A model generated the notes under the pieces. The model was given only the letters and a program-made list of their open reading frames with translations, had not been told where the DNA came from and made no database searches. A stretch of 10,123 nt of DNA from Syntrophomonas sp. GTDB lineage: Bacteria > Bacillota > Syntrophomonadia > Syntrophomonadales > Syntrophomonadaceae. The first letter of the stretch is position 1. Each line of letters opens with the position of its first letter. This document shows positions 1-6,328 of this stretch, one piece after another. The DNA is taken from assembly GCA_028693695.1 (NCBI GenBank), contig JAQUUV010000056.1, positions 1-10,123 on the forward strand. The letters run 5' to 3'. A program made the position numbers and the translations under genes.

Positions 1-30
1 AAACGCATACAGCGCAATGATGGAAATTAG
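1..30 (+). CDS. 3' end of an upstream gene (partial), possibly NAD kinase
   Basis: Frame 1 reads nine codons (KRIQRNDGN) and stops at TAG 28-30, about 50 bases before argR. Nine residues cannot identify a family. In many Firmicutes the gene just before argR-recN is NAD kinase, and a basic C-terminus would suit it, but that is context only. The other two frames give no better end: frame 3 hits a stop at once, and frame 2 runs on through the argR start region. Confidence 0.35.
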   Translation, partial: KRIQRNDGN

Positions 31-51
31 TAATAATAAGTTGATAAGTGG

Positions 52-64
52 GGTGCCTGGCACC
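52..64. repeat. 13-bp palindrome GGTGCC-T-GGCACC upstream of argR
   Basis: A perfect 6-bp inverted repeat around a single T lies between the upstream stop codon and the argR ribosome binding site (about 71-75). It has no T-run, so it is not a normal intrinsic terminator. Palindromes of this kind occur as small dispersed repeats in Clostridia, so it could be part of a repeat family. It could equally be a local operator or RNA structure near the argR start. Confidence 0.4.
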
Positions 65-80
65 ATCCTGGGAGGTAGCG

Positions 81-533
81 ATGAAATCAAGAAGACATTT
101 TGCCATACGGGAGATATTATCTGCTGAGCGCATTAGCACCCAGGAAGAGCTATGCGAGATTTTGAAAGACAGGGGCTATGATGTTACCCAGGCTACTGTG
201 TCGCGTGATATTAAAGAGCTTTCCCTGATTAAGATTCCTGATGGAACTGGGTATTCCTATGCGTGGCCTGACACCCAAAACCCTAAAAGCTCCAATTTGC
301 GGATAAAGCGTGTTTTTCAAGATTCGGTAGTAAGTTATGACTACAGTGAAAATATCATTGTGATAAAAACACTTCCAGGGGCAGCGCAATCCATTGCATC
401 ATTAATAGACTCCCTTTCTAATCCTCACATACTGGGGACGGTTGCCGGAGACGATACCATATTCCTGGTTGTCAAAACCAAAAAATCGTTGGCACAAGTT
501 ATGGAGTATTTCCGAAAACTTGTGGTCGAATAA
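81..533 (+). CDS. argR: Arginine repressor ArgR
   Basis: Hexameric DNA-binding regulator that senses L-arginine and controls arginine biosynthesis and catabolism. The 150-residue product has the family's usual length. Residues about 1-70 form the winged-helix domain, with the typical TVSRDIKEL stretch at 39-47. Residues about 80-150 form the oligomerisation/arginine-binding domain, with the diagnostic GTVAGDDT motif (Asp124-Asp125 contact arginine in known ArgR). I chose ATG 81 because GGAGG sits 5 bases upstream and the protein then begins MKSRRH as family members do. An in-frame GTG at 48 would add 11 unlikely residues across a palindrome. In spore formers argR commonly precedes recN, as here. 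No convincing ARG box was seen nearby. Confidence 0.96.
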   Translation: MKSRRHFAIREILSAERISTQEELCEILKDRGYDVTQATVSRDIKELSLIKIPDGTGYSYAWPDTQNPKSSNLRIKRVFQDSVVSYDYSENIIVIKTLPGAAQSIASLIDSLSNPHILGTVAGDDTIFLVVKTKKSLAQVMEYFRKLVVE

Positions 534-617
534 ATTGTTGTAAACGTCGTATTGCGATTGATAAAAATGAATGGCGAATATTTATGGCTCCTTGTAGTCG
601 AGAAATATATGATCTTT

Positions 618-649
618 AAGCAGGTTCGTCTTGAGCCTGCTTCTTGTTT
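618..649 (+). terminator. Intrinsic terminator after argR
   Basis: AAGCAGGTTC (618-627) pairs with GAGCCTGCTT (633-642) to give a 10-bp stem with one G-U pair and a 5-base loop. A T-rich but interrupted tail (cttgttt) follows. It lies 85 bases after the argR stop and before the recN promoter-like sequence, so the two genes are probably separate units. Confidence 0.7.
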
Positions 650-671
650 ATTTATACCTTAAAAGTATAAT
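644..671 (+). promoter_or_regulatory. Putative SigA promoter for recN
   Basis: TTGTTT (644-649), a 16-base spacer and a perfect TATAAT (666-671). It begins inside the tail of the argR terminator, a compact arrangement common in Firmicutes. Transcription would start near 678, giving a leader of about 60 bases before recN. No LexA/DinR-type box (CGAAC-N4-GTTCG) is visible, although recN is SOS-controlled in several bacteria. Confidence 0.5.
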
Positions 672-688
672 ATGGTACATGGAGGCAT

Positions 689-727
689 TTATCGAAGTTA
701 ACGACCGAAAATTTGCTGCTTCGATAA
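689..727 (+). promoter_or_regulatory. 9-bp perfect dyad in the recN leader
   Basis: TTATCGAAG (689-697) and CTTCGATAA (719-727) are exact inverted copies separated by 21 bases, ending 9 bases before the recN ATG. In RNA they could form a hairpin next to the start codon; in DNA they could be a repressor site. It has no T tail and does not look like a terminator. Confidence 0.45.
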
Positions 728-736
728 GATGAAGAT

Positions 737-2428
737 ATGTTACAGGAGATTTATATCAGCAATTTTGTTTTGATTGACGAACTGCGCATGGAATTTTCGA
801 CAGGACTGAATGTGCTGAGTGGCGAAACCGGGGCTGGCAAATCCATTATTATTGATGCGCTGGGTTTGCTTTTGGGAGAAAGAATTAAACATGATTATAT
901 TAGAGACCAGGACCGCAAGGCAGTGGCTGAGGCGGTTTTTGAAGTGAGCAATAATACTGAGGCTCGCAGTTTCTTGCTGGAACAGGGAATGGTGGACGAT
1001 GATGAAGATATAGAGACTATAGTTTTGAGCCGAGAAATACATCCTAATGGTAAAACAGCAGCGCGAATCAATGGACGTAATGTTACAGTATCTACCTTAA
1101 AAACGTTGAGTACATATCTAATAGATATGCACCTGCAAAATGATCGACAGAATATATTGAGACCAGTAAATTATCTGGGATATGTAGATGGTTTTGCCGA
1201 GGATATAGAGGATTTACTGGATAATATAGCTCGCCTTTATTCTCTTTTAAGCACCAGGAGGAGGCAGTTGGAGGAATTGAGACTAAACCAACAGAATCGG
1301 GTGCAACGGCTGGACTTTTTAACTTACCAGATTAAGGAGATAGAGGATAGCGAGCTACGCGAAGGCGAAGAAGAGGAACTCAAGGAACTCCGGGACAGAA
1401 TTAAGAATGCGGGGAAGCTGCTGGAAGGTAGTACCAGAATTTTTGAGTTGCTGTATAGCTCGGAAAATGTAACTAGCGCTTATGATCAGGTTTCTTCTGC
1501 CTTGGATGTGACCCAGGATCTCAAGAGTGACAGCTTTTTTACGGATATGGTTGAGCCATTGGAGAACATATATTTTTCTCTGCAGGATTTATCCGGTCGC
1601 ATCTCATCATTTAAGGACAAGCTGGAATTTGAACCGGGGCAATTGGAGGAAATTGAGGATCGGCTCTATAGAATAAGCAAGTTGAAAAAGAAGTATGGAG
1701 AAAATATAAAAGACATCCTGGCTTATCTGGAAACTGCCCGCGTAGATCGAGAAACTCTTGATCAGAGCGATGAGTTGCAGGCTGAAATCGAACAGGAAAT
1801 AATGAGCTTGGATGCTCAGTATATGCAGTTAGCATCTGAAATAAGTCACAAGCGTAAACAGGCTGCCTTGCTTCTGGAAGAAAAAGTACATAATGAGTTG
1901 CAAGGCTTAAATATGCCCCATATAAAGTTCCAGGTGGCTGTAAACGAGAAAAGTAACCCAGGTTCAAAAGGTATGGATGAGATAGATTTTCTCTTTTCTC
2001 CCAATCCCGGTGAAGAAATGAGACCGGTTACCCGTATCGCTTCGGGGGGAGAAATATCCCGCTTTATCCTGGCCTTGAAAAAGGCTTTGGCCGATGTCTA
2101 TAATATTCCGACCCTGGTTTTTGATGAGATAGATGTAGGTCTTGGAGGTTCAGCCTTAAATGCAGTCGCTAGAAAACTTGCGGAACTGTCCGGTGCCCAC
2201 CAGCTAATACTGGTGACTCATTCTCCCCAGGTGGCCAGTTATGCGGAACAAAATTTTATCATCGACAAATATGTGGAGGGCGATAGAACCTTTACCCGAG
2301 TCAAAAACTTGGATGCGGAGGAGAAGGTAAGAGAAATAGCCCGGATGCTCGACGGGGAACAATACTCGGATCTGACCATGGAGCATGCCCGTGAGATGAT
2401 AGCTATATCAAGGGGACGGTTTTTGTAA
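737..2428 (+). CDS. recN: DNA repair protein RecN
   Basis: SMC-like ATPase acting early in recombinational repair of double-strand breaks, thought to tether DNA ends. The 563-residue product has full family length. The N-terminus (NFVLIDEL, then Walker A GETGAGKS at 29-36) is typical. The central part, about 150-400, is charged and helical, as expected for the coiled coil. Near the C-terminus are the ABC-type signature IASGGEISRF (434-443) and Walker B LVFDEIDVGLGG with Asp463-Glu464, followed by the LVTHSPQVA switch region. No frameshift is seen. ATG 737 gives the standard N-terminus, but the Shine-Dalgarno sequence in front is weak (only purine-rich gatgaag), which is unusual beside the strong sites of neighbouring genes. 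Confidence 0.97.
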   Translation: MLQEIYISNFVLIDELRMEFSTGLNVLSGETGAGKSIIIDALGLLLGERIKHDYIRDQDRKAVAEAVFEVSNNTEARSFLLEQGMVDDDEDIETIVLSREIHPNGKTAARINGRNVTVSTLKTLSTYLIDMHLQNDRQNILRPVNYLGYVDGFAEDIEDLLDNIARLYSLLSTRRRQLEELRLNQQNRVQRLDFLTYQIKEIEDSELREGEEEELKELRDRIKNAGKLLEGSTRIFELLYSSENVTSAYDQVSSALDVTQDLKSDSFFTDMVEPLENIYFSLQDLSGRISSFKDKLEFEPGQLEEIEDRLYRISKLKKKYGENIKDILAYLETARVDRETLDQSDELQAEIEQEIMSLDAQYMQLASEISHKRKQAALLLEEKVHNELQGLNMPHIKFQVAVNEKSNPGSKGMDEIDFLFSPNPGEEMRPVTRIASGGEISRFILALKKALADVYNIPTLVFDEIDVGLGGSALNAVARKLAELSGAHQLILVTHSPQVASYAEQNFIIDKYVEGDRTFTRVKNLDAEEKVREIARMLDGEQYSDLTMEHAREMIAISRGRFL

Positions 2429-2451
2429 TATTTTTATCTATTGAGCGCAAA

Positions 2452-2474
2452 GCATTGTGAGTTATGCACAATGC
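2452..2474. other. 8-bp inverted repeat downstream of recN
   Basis: GCATTGTG (2452-2459) and CACAATGC (2467-2474) pair around a 7-base loop, 23 bases after the recN stop. There is no T-run after it, so it would be at best a weak or factor-assisted terminator. The right arm overlaps the start of the kinase-like relic. Confidence 0.4.
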
Positions 2475-2544
2475 CCCAATATCCGTGCATAGCAAGCTGA
2501 ACGCAGGAACTACATTTACCGTAATCTATTTTGCTGCATCTTAA
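2461..2544 (+). pseudogene. Relic of the C-terminus of a sensor histidine kinase (HATPase_c tail)
   Basis: After a stop at 2458-2460, one frame reads through 27 codons to TAA 2542-2544. It contains ISVHSKLNAGTTFTV followed by IYFAAS. This matches the end of histidine-kinase ATPase domains (pattern I.V.S..g.GTtFtv.lP, the last strands including the GT-F box). Nothing upstream in any frame supplies the N, G1 or G2 boxes, since recN ends at 2428, so only the final strands survive. I read it as a decayed, truncated gene left in the recN-nfo gap. The peptide is short, so chance resemblance is possible but unlikely given the ordered matches. Confidence 0.6.
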
Positions 2545-2588
2545 GAAGATTTGTGCTGTAAAACCATGCTTAAAAGGAGAATATTTCA

Positions 2589-3425
2589 ATGCTTAACATA
2601 GGATGTCATTTGTCAGTGTCTAAAGGTTATACCCACATGGGCAAAGAGGCTCTCGAAATTGGGGGCAATACTTTTCAATTTTTCACCCGTAATCCGAGAG
2701 GCGGGAGGGCGAAGGACATTGACAAAAATGATATTGTTTCATTTCTTGATTTTGTCAAAAAAAATCAATTCGTTACCATCTTAGCTCATGCGCCGTACAC
2801 TTTAAATGCTTGTTCGGCCGATGAACGAACAAAAACATTTGCCTGGGAGGTTATGGCAGACGATTTAATGCGTATGGAATACACGCCGAATAACTATTAT
2901 AACTTTCACCCCGGCAGCCATGTGGGTCAAGGCTTGGAGGCTGGTATAGATCTAATTGCAGATCTGCTCAACAAAACCCTCAAATCGGAGCAGACGACTA
3001 TCGTTCTGCTTGAGACAATGGCAGGCAAAGGCAGTGAAGTAGGTAGTACCTTTGAGGAACTTAGGCGGATATTGGACAAAGTGGAGTTGAAATCCAAAAT
3101 GGGAGTTTGCCTTGATACCTGCCATGTTTACGATGCTGGTTATGACATCGTGAATAATTTAGACGGTGTGCTTTCTGAATTTGATAAAACAATAGGGCTT
3201 GACAGGCTTTATGCTATTCACTTGAATGATAGCAAAAACCCCTTTGGAAGTCACAAAGACCGCCATGAAAAAATAGGCCAAGGGTTTATTGGCTTAGAAA
3301 CTATTGTAAATATCATCAATCACCCGAAGCTTCGCCATTTACCCTTCTTCCTCGAAACGCCCAATGATATTAACGGATATGCAGAAGAAATTAGCTTGCT
3401 TCAAGGTGCGTACAAGCTCGTATGA
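2589..3425 (+). CDS. nfo: Endonuclease IV (AP endonuclease family 2)
   Basis: Cleaves DNA 5' to abasic sites and removes 3' blocking groups in base-excision repair. The 278-residue TIM-barrel protein has family length. All nine expected zinc ligands can be placed: His67 (AHAPY), His107 (NFHPGSH), Glu142 (LLETMAG), Asp176 and His179 (CLDTCH), His211 (HLND), Asp224 and His226 (KDRHEK), and Glu256 (FLETP). Spacing closely follows E. coli Nfo. The start ATG 2589 has AAGGAG about 10 bases upstream. The stop codon overlaps the next ATG (3422) and lies 18 bases before the preferred TTG start of the permease, so nfo heads a three-gene unit. In B. subtilis Nfo protects spore DNA under SigG control; no such promoter was recognised here. 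Confidence 0.96.
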   Translation: MLNIGCHLSVSKGYTHMGKEALEIGGNTFQFFTRNPRGGRAKDIDKNDIVSFLDFVKKNQFVTILAHAPYTLNACSADERTKTFAWEVMADDLMRMEYTPNNYYNFHPGSHVGQGLEAGIDLIADLLNKTLKSEQTTIVLLETMAGKGSEVGSTFEELRRILDKVELKSKMGVCLDTCHVYDAGYDIVNNLDGVLSEFDKTIGLDRLYAIHLNDSKNPFGSHKDRHEKIGQGFIGLETIVNIINHPKLRHLPFFLETPNDINGYAEEISLLQGAYKLV

Positions 3426-3442
3426 CAGAAGGGGGGACAAGC

Positions 3443-3922
3443 TTGTTTACCATCATACTATATATTATCGCCATGGGATTGCTATTCTTTTCATTTTTGA
3501 AAAATAAACAAAAAACGAAAATGGCCCTTGAAAAAGCTTGGAAATCCTTTGAAAACATACTTCCTCAATTCCTGTCGATATTAATTATCATTGGAATAAT
3601 GCTTGCATTATTAAACCCTGAGATGATATCAGGACTTGTAGGACGGCAGTCAGGGTGGAGTGGCATAGTTATAGCTTCAGTAATTGGGTCAATTACATTA
3701 ATACCAGGATTTGTTGCTTTTCCGCTGGCTGCTGCACTGCTAAAAAGTGGAGCAGGTCTAATGCAATTAGCGGTATTTATATCAACCTTGATGATGGTTG
3801 GAGTTGTTACAATACCCGTGGAGATTAAATACTTTGGCAAGAAGGTTGCAATCTTAAGAAATGGCCTGGCATTTGTATTTTCATACATTGTAGCAATCGT
3901 CATGGGGGTAGCACTAAAATGA
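3443..3922 (+). CDS. Short ArsP/DUF318-like permease, first of a pair
   Basis: Integral membrane protein of 159 residues from TTG 3443, with about five hydrophobic segments (near 2-19, 44-62, 73-100, 105-123, 137-157) and a basic loop at 20-35. The segment GSITLIPGFVAFPLAAALLK (82-101) resembles the core repeat of the PF03773 permease family, to which ArsP (organoarsenical efflux) belongs, but lacks that family's Cys motif. I prefer TTG 3443 because GGGGGG (3431-3436) lies 6 bases upstream and the product then starts MFTIILY. The alternative ATG at 3422 overlaps the nfo stop and would add seven residues. It overlaps the following permease by 4 bases (ATGA) and can be aligned to it over residues 65-130, so the two look like halves of one transporter. 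The substrate is unknown; arsenicals or metals are a guess from context. Confidence 0.85.
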   Translation: MFTIILYIIAMGLLFFSFLKNKQKTKMALEKAWKSFENILPQFLSILIIIGIMLALLNPEMISGLVGRQSGWSGIVIASVIGSITLIPGFVAFPLAAALLKSGAGLMQLAVFISTLMMVGVVTIPVEIKYFGKKVAILRNGLAFVFSYIVAIVMGVALK

Positions 3923-4449
3923 GAAAACTAATTAAACGATATAAATTTGCTATACTACTGGTGCTTATTGAACTGATCATTGTAGCGATATATCCATCAG
4001 TTGGGAAAAAGTCCTTAGATATAACCTGGAGCAGTACATTGGAGATGCTTGCGGTGCTCCCCCCCATATTCATACTTCTTGGTCTTTTAGATGTATGGAT
4101 AGAGCGAGAAACCATGATAAAGCTGATGGGTGAGAAGTCAGGTTTTAAAGGGATTGCGTTGGCTTTCTTTTTAGGATCTGCGGCGGCAGGACCACTATAC
4201 GCAGCCTTTCCGGTGGCCGGGGTTCTTTTGAAAAAAGGAAGCAAGTTTTCCAATGTGCTAATATTTGTAGGTGCCTGGTCAACAACTAAAATCCCCCTGC
4301 TGCTATTTGAAGCGACTGCAATGGGATGGGAATTTATGGCATTGCGTTTTCTAATAGATATTCCCGGAATCGCATTAATAGCATATTTAACGGAAAAGCT
4401 TTTAAATGAGAAAGACAAACAGTATATCTATGATAATGCCTTGGCCTAA
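3919..4449 (+). CDS. Short ArsP/DUF318-like permease, second of a pair
   Basis: Integral membrane protein of 176 residues with hydrophobic segments near 10-26, 43-57, 78-104, 112-130 and 140-160. Its core, GSAAAGPLYAAFPVAGVLLK (86-105) then GAWSTTKIPLLLFE (118-131), aligns without gaps to the preceding permease (its 65-130 against 69-134 here), so the two are paralogues. Full-length PF03773 transporters hold two such units in one chain. The ATGA overlap with the upstream gene implies translational coupling and roughly equal amounts, as for a heterodimer. The PLCSCG-like cysteines of many full-length members are replaced by PLYAAF. An intrinsic terminator follows at 4517-4544. Transport role confident, substrate not. 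Confidence 0.87.
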   Translation: MRKLIKRYKFAILLVLIELIIVAIYPSVGKKSLDITWSSTLEMLAVLPPIFILLGLLDVWIERETMIKLMGEKSGFKGIALAFFLGSAAAGPLYAAFPVAGVLLKKGSKFSNVLIFVGAWSTTKIPLLLFEATAMGWEFMALRFLIDIPGIALIAYLTEKLLNEKDKQYIYDNALA

Positions 4450-4516
4450 AATAATAAATAAAGGTGATGGGAAATATGAAGTATATATACCATCAAATTT
4501 AAATGGATGATAATAC

Positions 4517-4544
4517 AGAGGTTGCGCGGGCGGCTTCTTTTTTT
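4517..4544 (+). terminator. Intrinsic terminator after the permease pair
   Basis: AGAGGTTGC (4517-4525) pairs with GCGGCTTCT (4530-4538), a 9-bp stem with three G-U pairs and a 4-base loop, followed by seven T (4538-4544). It separates the nfo-permease unit from the arsR promoter. Confidence 0.75.
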
Positions 4545-4594
4545 GTACCATCAGAACCGAGTTTTCTTAAACATAAACAACATGGGAAATCATC

Positions 4595-4622
4595 TTGACA
4601 AATATTTCTGATTACATACTAT
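4595..4622 (+). promoter_or_regulatory. SigA promoter of the arsR-acr3 unit
   Basis: A perfect -35 TTGACA (4595-4600), a 16-base spacer and a -10-like TACTAT (4617-4622). The dyad operator starts at the next base, so a bound repressor would cover the transcription start. Confidence 0.65.
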
Positions 4623-4646
4623 ATGATTATAAGTGAATATAATCAT
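4623..4646. promoter_or_regulatory. Probable ArsR operator (9-bp perfect dyad)
   Basis: ATGATTATA (4623-4631) and TATAATCAT (4638-4646) are exact inverted copies with a 6-base gap, immediately downstream of the -10 box and 19 bases before the chosen arsR start. AT-rich imperfect or perfect dyads at this position are typical ArsR/SmtB sites, and release on metalloid binding would induce arsR and acr3. That ArsR binds here is inferred from position and symmetry. Confidence 0.65.
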
Positions 4647-4665
4647 GAAAGAGGAGGTGAACGTC

Positions 4666-5022
4666 GTGGAGATTATACAATTGTTCAAAGCCTTGGCAGA
4701 TGAAACAAGAATGAGAATTCTGAACCTGTTAAAAAACGGTGAATTATGTGTATGCGATATTGAGGATGTTCTTGATATTCAACAATCCAATGCTTCTCGG
4801 CACTTAAATAAGCTGAAGGTGGCAGGGCTAATTATTTCTGCCAAAAAATCTCAATGGGTTTATTACAGGGTAAACGACGAGATTATTATCAAGTACCCAT
4901 TTATTATAGGGATTATTAATGATGAATTTGGGAAAATCAATATTTGTGAAGACGATATTGAACGCTTGACACAACATAAAGCCAGTGGCGCATCCTGTGA
5001 GAAACGTATGAAAAGGCCTTGA
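4666..5022 (+). CDS. arsR: ArsR family metalloid-responsive repressor
   Basis: Small winged-helix repressor of 118 residues that probably senses As(III)/Sb(III). FKALADETRMRILNLL (7-22) is followed by ELCVCDI, whose Cys28-x-Cys30 pair matches the ELCVCDL metalloid site of classic ArsR proteins. The recognition helix follows in QQSNASRHLNKLKVAGLI. Further cysteines lie toward the C-terminus (NICEDD, ASCEK). I chose GTG 4666 because GAGGAGGTGA (4651-4660) is placed ideally before it; the longer in-frame GTG 4633 would start inside the operator. The gene is followed 89 bases later by the ACR3 gene, and the promoter-operator just upstream indicates autoregulation. Confidence 0.93.
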   Translation: MEIIQLFKALADETRMRILNLLKNGELCVCDIEDVLDIQQSNASRHLNKLKVAGLIISAKKSQWVYYRVNDEIIIKYPFIIGIINDEFGKINICEDDIERLTQHKASGASCEKRMKRP

Positions 5023-5111
5023 TAATAATAAATTGAGATTGGAGGGAGCCAATTAAAAGGAATTAATATTTAGGTTTACTATTAATGTTATTTTGATAGG
5101 AGGTTAATATA

Positions 5112-6173
5112 ATGAGTAAATCTATCACGCAGAAGTTATCTTTCTTAGATCGTTACCTTACCCTATGGATTTTCTTGGCCATGTTTATTGGTGTAGGCTT
5201 GGGTTTTGTTTTTCCTGGATTTGCAGTTTTTTTAAATAGTCTCTCGATCGGCACCACATCTATTCCCATTGCCATAGGGCTAATTATAATGATGTATCCT
5301 CCTCTGGCTCGGGTCAAATACGAAGAATTAGGTAAGGTATTCAAAAATCGTAGAGTTTTGGGCCTATCGTTATTGCAAAACTGGGTGATAGGACCGGTTC
5401 TGATGTTTGTCTTGGCGATCCTGCTTCTGCCCCAGTATCCTGAGTATATGGTGGGGATCATCCTCATTGGTTTGGCCAGATGTATCGCAATGGTTATTGT
5501 ATGGAATACACTGGCAGACGGAGACAATGAATATGCGGCGGCCTTGGTTGCTTTCAATTCCATCTTTCAGGTGATATTTTTCTCTATCTACGCTTACATT
5601 TTTGTTACCGTTCTGCCGGAATGGTTGGGTATGAGTGGTATGGCCGTAAAGGTTTCCATGGGTGAAGTTGCCAAAAGTGTCGCCATTTATCTGGGGATTC
5701 CTTTTGCAGCTGGCTTTTTAACCCGCTATTTTCTGCGTCCTTTAAAAGGAGCCGATTGGTATGATGGTAAATTCGTTCCTAAATCTGGTCCAATTGCGCT
5801 CTACGCGCTACTGTTTACGATTGTAGTGATGTTCTCCTTGAAGGGGGAATACATCGTTACCTTGCCTATGGACGTTGTACGTATCGCCATTCCGCTCTTG
5901 ATTTATTTTGTAGTTATGTTTAGTATTTCCTTCTTCATTTCTAAAAAGATAGGTGTCACCTATGAACAGGCTACTTCGTTATCCTTTACCGCGGCCAGCA
6001 ATAATTTCGAATTGGCAATTGCCGTTTCGGTAGCGGTTTTTGGCATCAACTCAGGTCAGGCATTTGCAGCGGTGGTGGGTCCTTTGGTGGAAGTGCCAGT
6101 GATGATCGGACTCGTCAATGTGGCACTCCACTGGAGAAAGAAGTATTTTGCAAAAAGCTATGACGTAGTCTGA
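5112..6173 (+). CDS. acr3: ACR3-type arsenite efflux permease
   Basis: Inner-membrane arsenite (and perhaps antimonite) exporter of the ACR3 (BASS superfamily) type; 353 residues and about ten hydrophobic segments is the usual size. Diagnostic stretches are IGLIIMMYPPLARVKYEEL (55-73), GLARCIAMVIVWN with Cys124 (the conserved membrane Cys needed in studied ACR3 proteins), ADGDNEYAA, SFTAASNNFELAIA and GPLVEVPVMI with Glu327. ATG 5112 has AGGAGG (about 5099-5104) upstream. Placed behind arsR, it should be induced by arsenite. Some databases label this family arsB although it is unrelated to E. coli ArsB. No terminator is evident after it, so transcription could continue toward spoIVB. Confidence 0.95.
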   Translation: MSKSITQKLSFLDRYLTLWIFLAMFIGVGLGFVFPGFAVFLNSLSIGTTSIPIAIGLIIMMYPPLARVKYEELGKVFKNRRVLGLSLLQNWVIGPVLMFVLAILLLPQYPEYMVGIILIGLARCIAMVIVWNTLADGDNEYAAALVAFNSIFQVIFFSIYAYIFVTVLPEWLGMSGMAVKVSMGEVAKSVAIYLGIPFAAGFLTRYFLRPLKGADWYDGKFVPKSGPIALYALLFTIVVMFSLKGEYIVTLPMDVVRIAIPLLIYFVVMFSISFFISKKIGVTYEQATSLSFTAASNNFELAIAVSVAVFGINSGQAFAAVVGPLVEVPVMIGLVNVALHWRKKYFAKSYDVV

Positions 6174-6193
6174 AGATCAAGGAATACTTTTAA

Positions 6194-6328
6194 AACATCC
6201 TGACCAAGTTCTTGGGTATAATCATATTGGTGGGATTAATGTTGGCCGGGCGGTTTGATTCATTTCTTGAGCCGATCTCTTCTGGATTGGCGGTATATTG
6301 TTACTCTATGACGGAGACAATATACTGA
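6194..6328 (+). pseudogene. Possible relic of a membrane protein C-terminus
   Basis: Between a TAA at 6191 and a TGA at 6326 one frame is open for 44 codons and reads ILTKFLGIIILVGLMLAGRF followed by DSFLEP and a shorter tail. The hydrophobic run flanked by charged residues looks like the last transmembrane segment of a polytopic protein. CcdA/DsbD-type proteins, which occur in some ars clusters, often end in a similar way. It has no early start codon or ribosome binding site, and its 3' end overlaps the spoIVB promoter region. It may be a decayed gene or chance. Confidence 0.3.
6291..6327 (+). promoter_or_regulatory. SigF-like promoter within a dyad, upstream of spoIVB
   Basis: GTATA (6293-6297), a 15-base spacer and GGAGACAATA (6313-6322) fit the B. 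subtilis SigF pattern (GYATA, then GGNRANAMTW) at every specified base. The implied start near 6329 lies about 24 bases before the TTG of spoIVB. B. subtilis spoIVB is transcribed in the forespore by SigF and SigG, so this suits the gene. The same bases form a dyad, GTATATTGT (6293-6301) with ACAATATAC (6317-6325), extendable by one G-U and one C-G pair. It could be an operator or hairpin, and the promoter match may partly reflect that symmetry. Confidence 0.55.

Noticed and set aside
48..80. GTG 48 as an earlier argR start
   Set aside because: It would add 11 residues not seen in ArgR proteins, run through the palindrome at 52-64, and ignore the GGAGG placed for ATG 81.
566..590. Possible ARG box downstream of argR (TGAAT...ATATTTAT)
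   Set aside because: The right half-site does not match the ATTCA expected of an ArgR site.
740..1042. Minus-strand ORFs across recN, the permeases, acr3, spoIVB and spo0A
   Set aside because: They are antisense to well-identified genes, with no family resemblance or ribosome binding sites.
4461..4502. AAGGTGAT followed by an 8-codon ORF (MKYIYHQI) after the permeases
   Set aside because: The SD spacing is good but the peptide is too short to support; it could be the leftover start of a lost gene.
4633..4665. Longer arsR start at GTG 4633 or ATG 4645
   Set aside because: Both lie inside or at the edge of the dyad operator without a ribosome binding site; GTG 4666 follows GAGGAGGTGA at ideal spacing.
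5023..5111. A second SD-like GGAGGGAG (5041-5048) between arsR and acr3 as evidence of an extra gene
   Set aside because: No start codon at usable distance opens a frame; stops follow at once.
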